From: a virus
Strand: one strand, 5' to 3'
Length of the DNA: 28,740 nucleotides
Virus record (IMG/VR): IMGVR_UViG_3300029945_000044
Span: 1-28,740 of that record
This document shows, one piece after another, positions 9,565-18,349 of the stretch. Every line of letters begins with the position of its first letter. The stretch's first letter is position 1. The position numbers and the translations under genes were made by a program. The notes below the pieces were generated by a model. It saw nothing but the letters and a program-made list of their open reading frames with translations, was not told the origin of the DNA and searched no databases.

Positions 9565-12500
9565 ATGTTAGTAGATACACTTTCATTTACATCTGGTGCT
9601 ACTCTAGATAATGCGGTGGTTGAGAGTGGTTCATCATTACCATCCACATCAAATTCATCTTTAGGTGAACTTTTCTATTTAACGGAAACTGCTCCTGGGC
9701 TTTATGTCTATAATGGAACAACTTGGATATTAACTTCAAATGTTCTTGGGACATTAGCTACACTGGTCGATGTTTCACTTAATGATTTATCTGAAGGCCA
9801 GTCATTAGTATACAACGGAACAAATTGGATTAATTCAACTCTCTCTGGAGATGGCGGCGCAACAGCATTTGATTCATTAGTCGGTGTTGTTATCACAAGC
9901 CCTAGCGCGAATCAACTTTTATCCTACAATGGAACCAACTGGATCAATTCGCCAGCACCAACATATGCATTTAGTGGATTGTCTGGTATCTCGTTGTCTA
10001 GTCCATCGACCGGTCAATATTTAACTTATAACGGAACAAATTGGATTAATTCTGCGCCGCCTACGGCCGCCCTAGCATCTTTGACTGATGTCACTATTGG
10101 AACACCAACAATAGGTCAACTCCTATCGTATAGCGGCTCTACATGGCTTCCAGTCAACCAAACATCATTGACTTACAAAGGAACATGGAACCCGGTTACC
10201 AATACACCAACTCTTGTATCTGGGACTGGATCAACAGGAAATCTTTATACAGTTAGTACTGGTGTTATTCCAATCAACGCTCCATTAGTTGGAACTTACT
10301 CTGGTGATGGACAACATTTTACTGTGACTTCTGTAACAGGTATTGTTGTTGGTATGGCAATGTATTTTGGTACTACATTTTTAGGATATGTTGGTAGTAT
10401 TTCTGGCAATATTGTTATTTTAACTGCAGTCAATAACCCAGGATCAATCTCTGGCAATCTAACATTCTATCCTACTTATTTGGATGGACATGTTCAATTC
10501 AGTGTTGGTGATACTGTTTTTTACAATGGAAGTAATTGGAATAAGGTAAATGGCAATTATTTTCCTGTTACTAGTTTCAATACTCGATTTGGCGATATCA
10601 TTTTAAACCTAGGAGATATTACTACAGCATTAGGATTTACACCAGCTAATTCTACATTGGTTGCACCTCTTGCATCACCAGCATTGACTGGAACACCTAC
10701 TTCTGTTACACCAAGCACATCAGATAGTTCTACTACTATTTCGACTACAGCGTATGTAAAAAATAATCTAGTTAATTATTTAACCAGTACTATTGCGGCC
10801 TCGACTTATCTTACATTATCTTCAGCGGCTTCTACTTATGCACCAATTTCAAGTGCATCATTAACAGGTATACCTACTGCACCTACAGCAACTACTGGGA
10901 CTAGTACTACACAGATTGCAACTACTGCATTCGTCGCAAATACGATTATTGCATTGGCTGGTGGATTGAATTATACCGGAACTTGGAATGCTTCTACTAA
11001 TACTCCAACTATCACATCTGGAACAGGGACCAAAGGAAGTTTATATAAAGTTTCTGTAGCTGGGACTACAACGGTCGATGGAATTTCGTCATGGAATATT
11101 GGCGATATGCTTGCGTTTGATGGAACTACATGGGATAAAATAGACGGTCAGTCAACTGAAGTATCTTCAGTTTTTGGACGAGTTGGCGCAGTAGTTTTAA
11201 TGTCTTCTGATGTTTCATCGGCTTTAGGGTTTACACCGGCTAATGCTTCATTGGTGGCTCCATTAGCTTCACCAACATTAACCGGAGTTCCATTAGCCCC
11301 AACAGCAACGCCCGGCACTAATACAACACAAATTGCAACAACGGCATATGTTACATCAGCTGTTAGTACAGCGGCTTATGTACTTCCAGCTGCAACAACT
11401 ACAACATCTGGTGGGATTATAGTAGGTACCGGTTTAACTATTAGTTCAGGTTCGTTAAGTGCAAATGTCCAAACTGTAGCCGGGCGCGCTGGCACAGTTG
11501 TGTTATCAACAACTGATATTTCTGGCATATCCGCCTATGCTCCGTTGGCCTCACCAACATTGACTGGAACTCCATTGGCTCCAACAGCACCATCTGGGAC
11601 TAATACAACTCAAATAGCAACAACCGCATATGTCATGTCTGGCATATCCGCCTATGCTCCGTTGGCCTCACCAACATTGACTGGAACTCCGTTGGCTCCA
11701 ACAGCAACATCTGGGACTAATACAACTCAAATAGCAACAACCGCATATGTCATGTCTGCTATATCCGGAATAAGTTCCGGTGTAACAGCATTTAATACAA
11801 GAACCGGGGCTATTACATTAACAACCTCAGATGTTGCAACTGCACTTGGTATTGCCTCTATGGCAAGTACTGCGATTGGTTATAACAGCAATTCAACTCT
11901 TGGTAATTTCTCTATTCTTCTAGGGTCTGCAGCAACACCTGCATTAGATCCAACTCATACAGAAGCCGGGATTACATTATCAAATAGTAATTTAACAGCA
12001 ACATTTGCTGGTGGCACTGGCGTTTGCGTAACACTCGGTAATACTGGTTTAACTGGTGGTAAATATTATTATGAACTAACATTTGTTTCTGGGACATCCA
12101 GTAGTAATGCCGCAGTTGGTGTTGTTCCACAGACAGAAAGTTTGACAGCACAAATCGGATATAATGATGGGGTTGGAAGCACTGGTGTGTTCCAAACATC
12201 TGGTAATATTTACTATAATGGCGGAACTGCTGATGGTACAGCAGAAAACTTTTCAACAGCAGGAAATATAGTTTGTGTTGCTGTTGATGCTACAAATAGA
12301 TTAGTTTGGTTTAGAACTGGGACAGGTAATTGGAATGGTAGCGGAACGGCTAATCCAGCAACTGATACTGGTGGTATCCCGATTGGTGGAACCGCAACAA
12401 TCTATCCGGCATTCTGTTCTGATTCTGCTTCTGTATGGACTATCAATTTAGCTGGATCATTTACCGAAACTATACCTTCAGGATATTCTGCCTGGGCTAG

Positions 12501-13584
12501 TTCGGCTGGATCTGCTGCTATAGGTCTTGGTGATGTTTCAGTATCTGGTCCAATAAACCAACAAGTGCTTACATATAATTCATCAAGTTCTAAATGGATT
12601 AATACTTCGTTGAGTGCAAATACTGCACTTACTTCTATTTTATCGCCGTATGCATTGTTAGCTAGCCCAGCATTATCAGGAACACCAACAACGACAACAG
12701 CTTCATTAGGGAATAATACAACCCAAGTATCATCTACTGCTTTCGTATATAATGCAACTCAAGTAAGTTCATCAGTTAGTACAACTGGCGGAGCTACGAT
12801 ATTAAGCGCATCCCAATATGGCTGTGCTATTATTGTAGTGTCTGGAACATTAACTAGTAATGCAACATTGACATTTCCAACGTCCGGACAGTGGACTATA
12901 TATAACAGTACTACTGGTGGATATTCACTAATCCTTACTAATGGTTCTGGTTCAAATATTACTACAGTTGATCAGAATGGAAGCCAAGAGATTATATCAC
13001 TAGGTTCTACTGGGATGGTTGCATCTTCTAATACTACTCCATTGGCATCACTTGGCGATAGTACAGATAAAATAGCAAGTACCAAATACGTCACTACGGC
13101 AATTGCTGCAGCTATTGGAACACCAGTAGCTTTCAGTGCATATCAAAGTTCTGCACAAACTCTTTCTAGTACTACGTTTACTAAGATTCAGTTACAGACA
13201 AAAACTTTTGATACAACTGTGGCATTTGATAATGTAACAAATTATCGGTATCAGCCATTGGTTGCAGGTTATTACAGTGTGTCTGGTGCAATAACTATTG
13301 GATCTTCAACAACAGCAATAATTAGTGCAATTTATAAAAACGGATCTAGTTTTTCTGCTGGTGTTCAAGCCGCATCTTCAACAACCGGAACAGTTTCATC
13401 TGTAGTTTATTTAAATGGATCATCGGATTATATCGAATTATGGGGTTATGTCACTACTGGTCAAGCACTAAGCGCAGTAGCGACAAATACATATTTCACA
13501 GCAGTATTAACCAGTGCAACAGCTCCAACTGGGCCTTCACTAGGATTATTAACAGCATTACTAACAGCAAACACTTTCATGTAA
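9565..13584 (+). CDS. Long modular tail fibre with SPRY and C1q-like domains
   Basis: A 1339-residue fibre. Order: the shared anchor (1-55, MLVDTLSFTSGATLDNAVVE); four repeats of about 35 residues ending YNGTNWINS or similar (about 60-200); a KGTW...TGNLYTVS module repeated later as TGTWNASTNTP; a run of GFTPAN and SPxLTGTPxAPTA...TTQIATTAYV units (about 345-740); a SPRY-like domain (about 795-977: LTATF, GKYYYELTF, IGYNDGVG, VCVAVDATNRLVWF, IPSGYSAWA); one more repeat; and a C1q/TNF-like tip (about 1187-1320: VAFSAYQSSAQTLSSTTFTK, VAGYYSVSG, SDYIELWGY). Two repeat units at 11521-11754 are almost identical in DNA. It is probably the longest receptor-binding fibre of this virion; attachment through the N-terminus is inferred. 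Confidence 0.85.
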   Translation: MLVDTLSFTSGATLDNAVVESGSSLPSTSNSSLGELFYLTETAPGLYVYNGTTWILTSNVLGTLATLVDVSLNDLSEGQSLVYNGTNWINSTLSGDGGATAFDSLVGVVITSPSANQLLSYNGTNWINSPAPTYAFSGLSGISLSSPSTGQYLTYNGTNWINSAPPTAALASLTDVTIGTPTIGQLLSYSGSTWLPVNQTSLTYKGTWNPVTNTPTLVSGTGSTGNLYTVSTGVIPINAPLVGTYSGDGQHFTVTSVTGIVVGMAMYFGTTFLGYVGSISGNIVILTAVNNPGSISGNLTFYPTYLDGHVQFSVGDTVFYNGSNWNKVNGNYFPVTSFNTRFGDIILNLGDITTALGFTPANSTLVAPLASPALTGTPTSVTPSTSDSSTTISTTAYVKNNLVNYLTSTIAASTYLTLSSAASTYAPISSASLTGIPTAPTATTGTSTTQIATTAFVANTIIALAGGLNYTGTWNASTNTPTITSGTGTKGSLYKVSVAGTTTVDGISSWNIGDMLAFDGTTWDKIDGQSTEVSSVFGRVGAVVLMSSDVSSALGFTPANASLVAPLASPTLTGVPLAPTATPGTNTTQIATTAYVTSAVSTAAYVLPAATTTTSGGIIVGTGLTISSGSLSANVQTVAGRAGTVVLSTTDISGISAYAPLASPTLTGTPLAPTAPSGTNTTQIATTAYVMSGISAYAPLASPTLTGTPLAPTATSGTNTTQIATTAYVMSAISGISSGVTAFNTRTGAITLTTSDVATALGIASMASTAIGYNSNSTLGNFSILLGSAATPALDPTHTEAGITLSNSNLTATFAGGTGVCVTLGNTGLTGGKYYYELTFVSGTSSSNAAVGVVPQTESLTAQIGYNDGVGSTGVFQTSGNIYYNGGTADGTAENFSTAGNIVCVAVDATNRLVWFRTGTGNWNGSGTANPATDTGGIPIGGTATIYPAFCSDSASVWTINLAGSFTETIPSGYSAWASSAGSAAIGLGDVSVSGPINQQVLTYNSSSSKWINTSLSANTALTSILSPYALLASPALSGTPTTTTASLGNNTTQVSSTAFVYNATQVSSSVSTTGGATILSASQYGCAIIVVSGTLTSNATLTFPTSGQWTIYNSTTGGYSLILTNGSGSNITTVDQNGSQEIISLGSTGMVASSNTTPLASLGDSTDKIASTKYVTTAIAAAIGTPVAFSAYQSSAQTLSSTTFTKIQLQTKTFDTTVAFDNVTNYRYQPLVAGYYSVSGAITIGSSTTAIISAIYKNGSSFSAGVQAASSTTGTVSSVVYLNGSSDYIELWGYVTTGQALSAVATNTYFTAVLTSATAPTGPSLGLLTALLTANTFM
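11521..11754 (+). repeat. Tandem 117-bp duplication within the long fibre gene
   Basis: Two direct copies, 11521-11637 and 11638-11754, each 117 bp (39 codons), differ at only two positions that I can see (CCATTG/CCGTTG and GCACCATC/GCAACATC). They encode an SPTLTGTPLAPTA...TTAYVMSGISAYAPLA unit. Other copies of the protein repeat in this gene have diverged much more, so this duplication is recent or kept alike by gene conversion. Confidence 0.9.
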
Positions 13585-13596
13585 AAGGAATTACAA

Positions 13597-14007
13597 ATGA
13601 CAGCAAATACAGCTCCGATTTATAGTGTATCAGCAAATATAAGCTGGGCGACAGCCGCACTAGTAACCGCAGTAACCGCGGTAACTGGTGTTGGTGCAAC
13701 AAACGTTTTTACTGCGGGATCTAACGGAAGTCGAGTTGAGAAAATTCGATTTCGTGCACTTGGTACAAACGTTGCAACAGTGGCACGGGTATTCATTAAT
13801 AATGGGTCCACTTTGGCTACTGCAACAAACAATATTTTATGGGAAGAAATAACACTACCAGCAACAACACTATCTCAAACTACCCAGTTGTTGAATCAGG
13901 AAATTTATTTGGGATTTGCTTTGCCTGCTGGATATACATTAGCGGTAACTATCGGTACAACTGTTGCAGCCGGATATGCGGTATCCGTTATTGGTGGTAA
14001 TTACTAA
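13597..14007 (+). CDS. Small beta-rich virion-associated protein
   Basis: A 136-residue protein with no signal peptide and a strongly beta-strand pattern: APIYSVSANISW, VFTAGSNGSRVEKIRFRALG, VARVFINNGS, LPATTLSQT and LGFALPAGYTLAVTIG. I recognise this as a protein type common in phage genomes near tail or head-fibre genes, usually annotated as hypothetical or structural; its role is not known to me. The start has an AAAGGA site directly after the stop of the long fibre, so it is in the same transcription unit. Its last bases are followed at once by the propeller gene. Confidence 0.72.
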   Translation: MTANTAPIYSVSANISWATAALVTAVTAVTGVGATNVFTAGSNGSRVEKIRFRALGTNVATVARVFINNGSTLATATNNILWEEITLPATTLSQTTQLLNQEIYLGFALPAGYTLAVTIGTTVAAGYAVSVIGGNY

Positions 14008-14008
14008 A

Positions 14009-15793
14009 ATGGAAATGTTTCATACTCCAATCAATTCAATAAATCCTCCAGTGAAATCAGAGAGTATTGATTATGTATGGGAGCAACCTCCAAAATTTAG
14101 TAATATTTCTGCACCATTTACTTCAGCTAATGCTTCATGTATTACTAATAATGGAACTGTAGCTGTTACTCTATTTAGCGGAACTGCACAAGGTGCTATT
14201 ACATCAAATGGTACTAACTGGCAATTAGTCGCTTTACCAGTTAGTGATACTTGGTCTTCTATTACATATGGCAATGGTATTTTCGTAGCTGTTAGTAGTA
14301 CTACAACAAATGTCATTTCATCACCAGATGGAATGACGTGGGCATTAGCGACTAGTGTTCTTACTGGGGCTGTTAATATAGCATACGGAAATAGTACCTT
14401 TGTTGCTATACAATATGGAAATTCGGTTGGAGCAACTTCACCAAATGGGATCAATTGGACGCTGATGTCTATGCCAAGTTCACAAGCCTGGCAAGCATTA
14501 ACTTTTGGTAATGGTATTTTCGTATGTTGTGCATTTGATACAACAATAGCTGCATATAGTTCAAATGGAACTACATGGACAACTAGTACAATGACGACTA
14601 CATCACAATGGTGGTCCATTACTTATGGCGGCGGGTTATTTGTCTGTGTATCAAATGGTGCTGCAACTATTAATACTAGCCCAGATGGGATCAATTGGAC
14701 AGCACAAGCCTGGGATAATGATGATTACACTAGTATTTGCTATGGTAATGGTATGTTCATGGCTTGTGCAACATCTGGTGATAATGAATTTAGTACAAAT
14801 GGTATTGCAAATACTTACGGAACAACATTATCATATACCGGTGCTAGTGGAATTACATATTTACCAACATCTGGTTTATTCATTATTGTATTTAGTACTG
14901 GTGTTTTATCAGTATCTAGTCCTACTGCTTCTGTTTGGACTGCTAATAATTATGCACAACAATATGCATGTGGAGCATATGGTAATTCAACTTATGTAAT
15001 TCTATCTAACAATAATAGTAATGCATTTATATCAAGCACCGGATCCACATGGAAACAAATCCCATTACCTGTTTCTCAAATTTGGAGTTCTATTATATGG
15101 GGCGGCCGAATATTTGTCGCCTTTCCGGTAACTGGAACTACTGGTATGGTTTCATTAAATGGAGTTGAATGGACACTTATTACGTTACCAACCACATTAA
15201 CGGCAGGCGCATGTATTGCATACGGTAATGGTAGATTTCTTGCTACTGGTGCTACCGCTGCCCAGGCAATGTATAGTACAGATGGAATAGAATGGTATGC
15301 TAGATCTCAAGTAGCCACAGGTGTTTCTGTTAATACATTTGGGAATAATTTATTTGCTGGGATAACAACCGGAACATCGGTATGTTCATCAACTGGAACA
15401 CCACAGAACGCTTTTCCGAGAGCGGGTGCAATGCCGTCATCAACAACTTGGGGGTGTATAGCATATGGACGAGGAGTATTTGTTGCTATGAATACTACTA
15501 CAGCTGGAGCTGTTTCTGTTGATGGATTATTTTGGAATCCAGTTACATTACCGGTTAGTGCAGTTTGGTCAAATTTACAATTCGTATTTGGTTCATTCAT
15601 GGCAGTCGCAACAGCTGGATCAACTATGCTTCTCAGCTATGATGGAAAGAGTTGGAAAAGTTATGCGATGCCATTTGCGGCTGCATATGTCCAAATAGTA
15701 GTAGGAAAGAATAATATTGTTGTTATTGGTTCAGATGGAACTCTTTTAACATCACAAGACTTCAATGGTTCCAGGTATGGATTGTTAATGTAA
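14009..15793 (+). CDS. Fourteen-repeat beta-propeller adhesin-like protein
   Basis: A 594-residue protein. I chose the ATG at 14009, just after the preceding stop; an in-frame ATG at 13964 lies inside the previous gene and gives an unlikely leader. After about 35 residues come repeats of about 40 residues with the pattern W-x-x-I-x-YGNG-x-FVAV...S-x-DG-x-x-W (for example SITYGNGIFVAVSS, CIAYGNGRFLATG, CIAYGRGVFVAMN). I count fourteen, ending in a partial unit (VVIGSDGTLLTSQDFNGSRY). The pattern is that of propeller blades with Asp-box-like turns, so two seven-bladed propellers are plausible. Being last in the fibre region, it is probably a fibre tip, adhesin or sugar-binding component. The enzymatic alternative (sialidase-like) is not supported by any catalytic motif I can see. 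Confidence 0.75.
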   Translation: MEMFHTPINSINPPVKSESIDYVWEQPPKFSNISAPFTSANASCITNNGTVAVTLFSGTAQGAITSNGTNWQLVALPVSDTWSSITYGNGIFVAVSSTTTNVISSPDGMTWALATSVLTGAVNIAYGNSTFVAIQYGNSVGATSPNGINWTLMSMPSSQAWQALTFGNGIFVCCAFDTTIAAYSSNGTTWTTSTMTTTSQWWSITYGGGLFVCVSNGAATINTSPDGINWTAQAWDNDDYTSICYGNGMFMACATSGDNEFSTNGIANTYGTTLSYTGASGITYLPTSGLFIIVFSTGVLSVSSPTASVWTANNYAQQYACGAYGNSTYVILSNNNSNAFISSTGSTWKQIPLPVSQIWSSIIWGGRIFVAFPVTGTTGMVSLNGVEWTLITLPTTLTAGACIAYGNGRFLATGATAAQAMYSTDGIEWYARSQVATGVSVNTFGNNLFAGITTGTSVCSSTGTPQNAFPRAGAMPSSTTWGCIAYGRGVFVAMNTTTAGAVSVDGLFWNPVTLPVSAVWSNLQFVFGSFMAVATAGSTMLLSYDGKSWKSYAMPFAAAYVQIVVGKNNIVVIGSDGTLLTSQDFNGSRYGLLM

Positions 15794-15816
15794 AGTAAGA
15801 AGCAATTCAAATTATG

Positions 15817-15824
15817 AATAAATA
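15817..15824 (+). promoter_or_regulatory. Possible variant late promoter before the ATPase gene
   Basis: AATAAATA, one mismatch from the late octamer, lies 28 bases upstream of the AAA+ gene. No clear Shine-Dalgarno sequence precedes that gene's ATG (AATAATTATAAACATG), so translation initiation there may be weak or unusual. Confidence 0.35.
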
Positions 15825-15852
15825 GTTTTATCCACTAATAATAATTATAAAC

Positions 15853-17517
15853 ATGTCAACACTATCATCATTTAAGCTATTCGTTGTAGAAGACAAAGAA
15901 CATGGATCAGGTCTAGATCGTGTTCTTAATGCAATCGAAAAACGTTTACCAGCATTACTAAATACTAAGCTCTATAGGTTCGGCGGTAAAGATGGTACCG
16001 AACAACTAAAATCTGGAGTCGGGTATTTGTATTTCTTTGGTAAGGGAAAAGCTTTCAGAATCAGAACTAAAGGAAGTACAATTATTGCATTTGACGTATG
16101 GACAAAATACGGAATGAATGCAACAGCAGATTACACAATTCACACTGAAAATCTCAGTGTTGCAGCAATTGCGTCCGAGCTAAAGAAGATTGCTCAATTG
16201 ATTAAATCTCCTAAAGAAGGCAAAGTAGAAATTACTGCTGTAGAAGAAGCTAAATCTATTTCACTAGAGATTGGTGCTGATCTATTTGAAGCTAAAGGTG
16301 TTTCTCCTGAAGAATTTCTAAAGCTTGCTAAGAAAGACTTGAGTGATGCCCAAGTTAAAGATGTTACCTTTGATCAGATTGTTAAAATTGCTCGTGATAA
16401 TAATGTTGGTGTTCCAAGCAAAAAATATCTTGATGGCCAGAAAGTTGGTCGCGGTCGTTGGTCTCTAATTCCTGGCGGTTCATCAGAAAAAGAATCGAAA
16501 TCAGATGAACCAAATAAACCAGATTCTAAATCTTCAGGTAAAGCGGAACCAATTCTTTATATTAAAGTTACTGCGCAAGACCCAGTAACAAAACGATTTA
16601 TTTCGGCTGGTGAAAATAAACAAGCCCAAGCTCTATATAATCAAATCCAAGATAAGCTTGCTGCTAATCCAACTGAAGAGGAAATGCGTGATGTCGATAT
16701 GCTATATGGTCACTTATTTCAATTAGTGACCTTAGCATGTAAAGATAAACTTAAAGCGTTATTGATATATGGCGGGCCAGGGACTGGTAAAACCTTTACG
16801 ATTATGGAAGCTATCAAGGCAGCCGGATTAGTTAAAGGTGAAGATTATGTTAAACTTTCTGGTAAGATTACTCCTACTGAATTGTATAAGACATTGTTTA
16901 TGTTTCGTAAAGGTGGTTTAATTTTATTTGATGATTGCGATTCAATGTGGAAGAATCAAGATGCTGCTAATTATTTAAAAGCTGCATTAGATACTTCGCC
17001 AGTTCGTGAAATTTCTTCGGCAAATGCACAAACTAAAAATGTATCTAAATGGACAGATGATGAACGTGAAAAGTATAATACTTCAATGGATCATTATCTA
17101 GCTGGGACTCAGCCAGATGAAGAAGATGAAACTGAAGAAGAGGAAGAAGGCGATTCAAAGAGAGATACCGGTCTAGAAGATAAAATGAAATTCCCGTCTA
17201 CCTTCGAATTCAGAGGGCGGGTAGTATTCGTTTCAAATCTTAAGAAAGAAGAATTCGATAAAGCTATTCTTTCACGTTCTGCTAAGATTGATATGTCATT
17301 GACACCAGAAGAAACACTAGTTCGTATCCGTTCTATTCTTCCTACACTTGGCGGGACTGATGTTTCTATCGAAGACAAAGAAAAATTGATAGGTGTTCTT
17401 TTAGATCTCAATAAAAAGAAAATCCTTGATGTAGTGACGATCCGAGAATTTGTAAAAGGTTTGGACATTGTCAGATCAGGCGCGGAAAATTGGCAAGAAT
17501 TGGTAATCTACATGTAA
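15853..17517 (+). CDS. AAA+ ATPase with an N-terminal accessory domain
   Basis: A 554-residue protein. An unrecognised alpha/beta domain (about 1-200) is joined by a Ser/Lys/Pro-rich linker (about 210-235) to an AAA+ core. The core has Walker A GGPGTGKT (307-314), Walker B LILFDDCD (D360-D361), a sensor-1 Asn in VFVSN (N462) and a probable arginine finger in ILSRSAKID (R475). Between Walker B and sensor 1 is a strongly acidic, disordered-looking insertion (DEEDETEEEEEGDSK). Such ATPases act as oligomers that remodel or unfold partners; the substrate is unknown. The N-terminus, MSTLSSFKLFVVEDKEHG, faintly resembles a capsid-targeting leader (L-x-x-E), but this is weak. It sits between the fibre genes and the small-gene cluster. 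Confidence 0.82.
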   Translation: MSTLSSFKLFVVEDKEHGSGLDRVLNAIEKRLPALLNTKLYRFGGKDGTEQLKSGVGYLYFFGKGKAFRIRTKGSTIIAFDVWTKYGMNATADYTIHTENLSVAAIASELKKIAQLIKSPKEGKVEITAVEEAKSISLEIGADLFEAKGVSPEEFLKLAKKDLSDAQVKDVTFDQIVKIARDNNVGVPSKKYLDGQKVGRGRWSLIPGGSSEKESKSDEPNKPDSKSSGKAEPILYIKVTAQDPVTKRFISAGENKQAQALYNQIQDKLAANPTEEEMRDVDMLYGHLFQLVTLACKDKLKALLIYGGPGTGKTFTIMEAIKAAGLVKGEDYVKLSGKITPTELYKTLFMFRKGGLILFDDCDSMWKNQDAANYLKAALDTSPVREISSANAQTKNVSKWTDDEREKYNTSMDHYLAGTQPDEEDETEEEEEGDSKRDTGLEDKMKFPSTFEFRGRVVFVSNLKKEEFDKAILSRSAKIDMSLTPEETLVRIRSILPTLGGTDVSIEDKEKLIGVLLDLNKKKILDVVTIREFVKGLDIVRSGAENWQELVIYM

Positions 17518-17544
17518 TTCTAGTTTTTAGGAGTGTGATTTGTG

Positions 17545-17550
17545 TATAAT
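17545..17550 (+). promoter_or_regulatory. Host-type -10 box before a small gene
   Basis: TATAAT lies 33 bases before the small gene at 17584. No good -35 box is visible at the right distance, so activity is uncertain. Confidence 0.45.
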
Positions 17551-17583
17551 TGCATTTCCAAAATTAAAAAATAGGAAATGCAA

Positions 17584-17721
17584 ATGGCCAAAACTCGTAT
17601 TATGCTAGAAGATAGTGCAATGGATGCTATTTTGAAAATGGCAAATGGTAATGCCGGCGCAATAAAGGTATGCGTTGACATCTTGCACAAAGGCGCGGAC
17701 ATTGATCCAGACTCGCAATGA
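17584..17721 (+). CDS. Small conserved-type phage protein, short form
   Basis: A 45-residue protein, MAKTRIMLEDSAMDAILKMA at its start and ending HKGADIDPDSQ. The core AILKMANGNAGAIKVCVDIL followed by DIDPDS resembles a small phage protein family of unknown function that, as I remember it, usually continues 35-40 residues further. Here the reading frame stops right after IDPDS, and the stop codon lies in the stem of a terminator, so the terminator may have replaced the C-terminal half. The start has AGGA eight bases upstream. The host-like promoter and the terminator make it a one-gene unit. Confidence 0.65.
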   Translation: MAKTRIMLEDSAMDAILKMANGNAGAIKVCVDILHKGADIDPDSQ

Positions 17722-17733
17722 GTCTCCTTTTTT
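17709..17733 (+). terminator. Rho-independent terminator overlapping a stop codon
   Basis: AGACTC (17709-17714) pairs with GAGTCT (17720-17725) around a five-base loop, followed by CCTTTTTTG. The stop codon of the small gene at 17584 is in this hairpin. Confidence 0.85.
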
Positions 17734-17766
17734 GTTACACTTTTTCCTACACATTCTTTAAGTTTA

Positions 17767-17775
17767 TGTTATAAT
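17767..17775 (+). promoter_or_regulatory. Extended -10 promoter of a three-gene small operon
   Basis: TGT followed by TATAAT (17770-17775) is an extended -10 element 31 bases before the gene at 17807. The -35 region is poor, as expected for extended -10 promoters. The terminator just upstream isolates it, so the three genes 17807-18544 probably form one early or middle transcript. Confidence 0.7.
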
Positions 17776-17806
17776 GATTCTAACGTAACGAACTTGGAAG
17801 TAAATC

Positions 17807-18061
17807 ATGAAACTGACCACCGAACAGAAAGCCTTCATTGCTCAAATTCGTAAGCTCAAGAAGGAAGGAGCGATGAACTTTCACTTCACGTGTTGGGATG
17901 GAGATTTGGTGATTAAAAACAATGTATATCCGGACTGGATACTATTCACTCCATCTGGAGCAATCAGCAGCATTACTCGTGACATCGTGATGACTGGGAC
18001 TCGTCAAATAGTGTGCAAGTGGAAAGGTGCTAGTGCACTCCCAACAACTGTTGCTAAATAA
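17807..18061 (+). CDS. Hypothetical small protein, first of an operon
   Basis: An 84-residue soluble protein: a basic helical start (TTEQKAFIAQIRKLKKEGAM), then beta-like segments FHFTCWDGDLVIK and DWILFTPSGAISSITRD. No family recognised. GGAAG six bases before the ATG is a good ribosome-binding site. It heads a tightly spaced trio behind a host-type promoter, a context typical of small host-modulating phage genes, but no function can be given. Confidence 0.7.
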   Translation: MKLTTEQKAFIAQIRKLKKEGAMNFHFTCWDGDLVIKNNVYPDWILFTPSGAISSITRDIVMTGTRQIVCKWKGASALPTTVAK

Positions 18062-18073
18062 GGAAATAAAATC

Positions 18074-18337
18074 ATGAGTATTGCATCTCAAGGCGTTATA
18101 ACAGAAGAAGCCGAAAGTGGCCGGGTTGAATGGGTTGAACTGTCAAAGCTGACTTTTGATCTATGGCGGAATGATTGGTGGATCGGTATGGCGACTGGCG
18201 ATACTGTTCAAGAAGCGCGCCAAATGGTGGTTGATGCTGGATATCCGGCAGATCATGAAATCATTATGACTCCGTTCTATGGACTCAATACAAGTAAGGA
18301 AACTTACGTAGCTATAACAGGTCGAAAAGCTAAATAA
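18074..18337 (+). CDS. Hypothetical small protein, second of an operon
   Basis: An 87-residue, Trp-rich, mildly acidic protein (VEWVELSKLTFDLWRNDWW near the start; DTVQEARQMVVDAGYPADHE in the middle). No membrane segment and no family recognised. It starts 12 bases after the preceding stop, with AAGGA in the sequence AAATAAGGAAATAAAATC that also precedes the next gene, so the three are translated from one RNA. Confidence 0.7.
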   Translation: MSIASQGVITEEAESGRVEWVELSKLTFDLWRNDWWIGMATGDTVQEARQMVVDAGYPADHEIIMTPFYGLNTSKETYVAITGRKAK

Positions 18338-18349
18338 GGAAGTGAAATC

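Noticed and set aside
12000-13000. CRISPR or other short spaced repeats in the fibre genes
   Set aside because: The repeats encode degenerate fibre modules in frame with no constant repeat-spacer pattern.
13964-14008. Start of the propeller gene at 13964
   Set aside because: It would place 15 residues inside the end of the previous gene, in another frame, without a ribosome-binding site; the ATG at 14009 directly follows the preceding stop.
14071-14619. 182-residue minus-strand ORF opposite the propeller gene
   Set aside because: It is a frame shadow of a repetitive coding sequence, with no promoter or ribosome-binding site and a biased composition.
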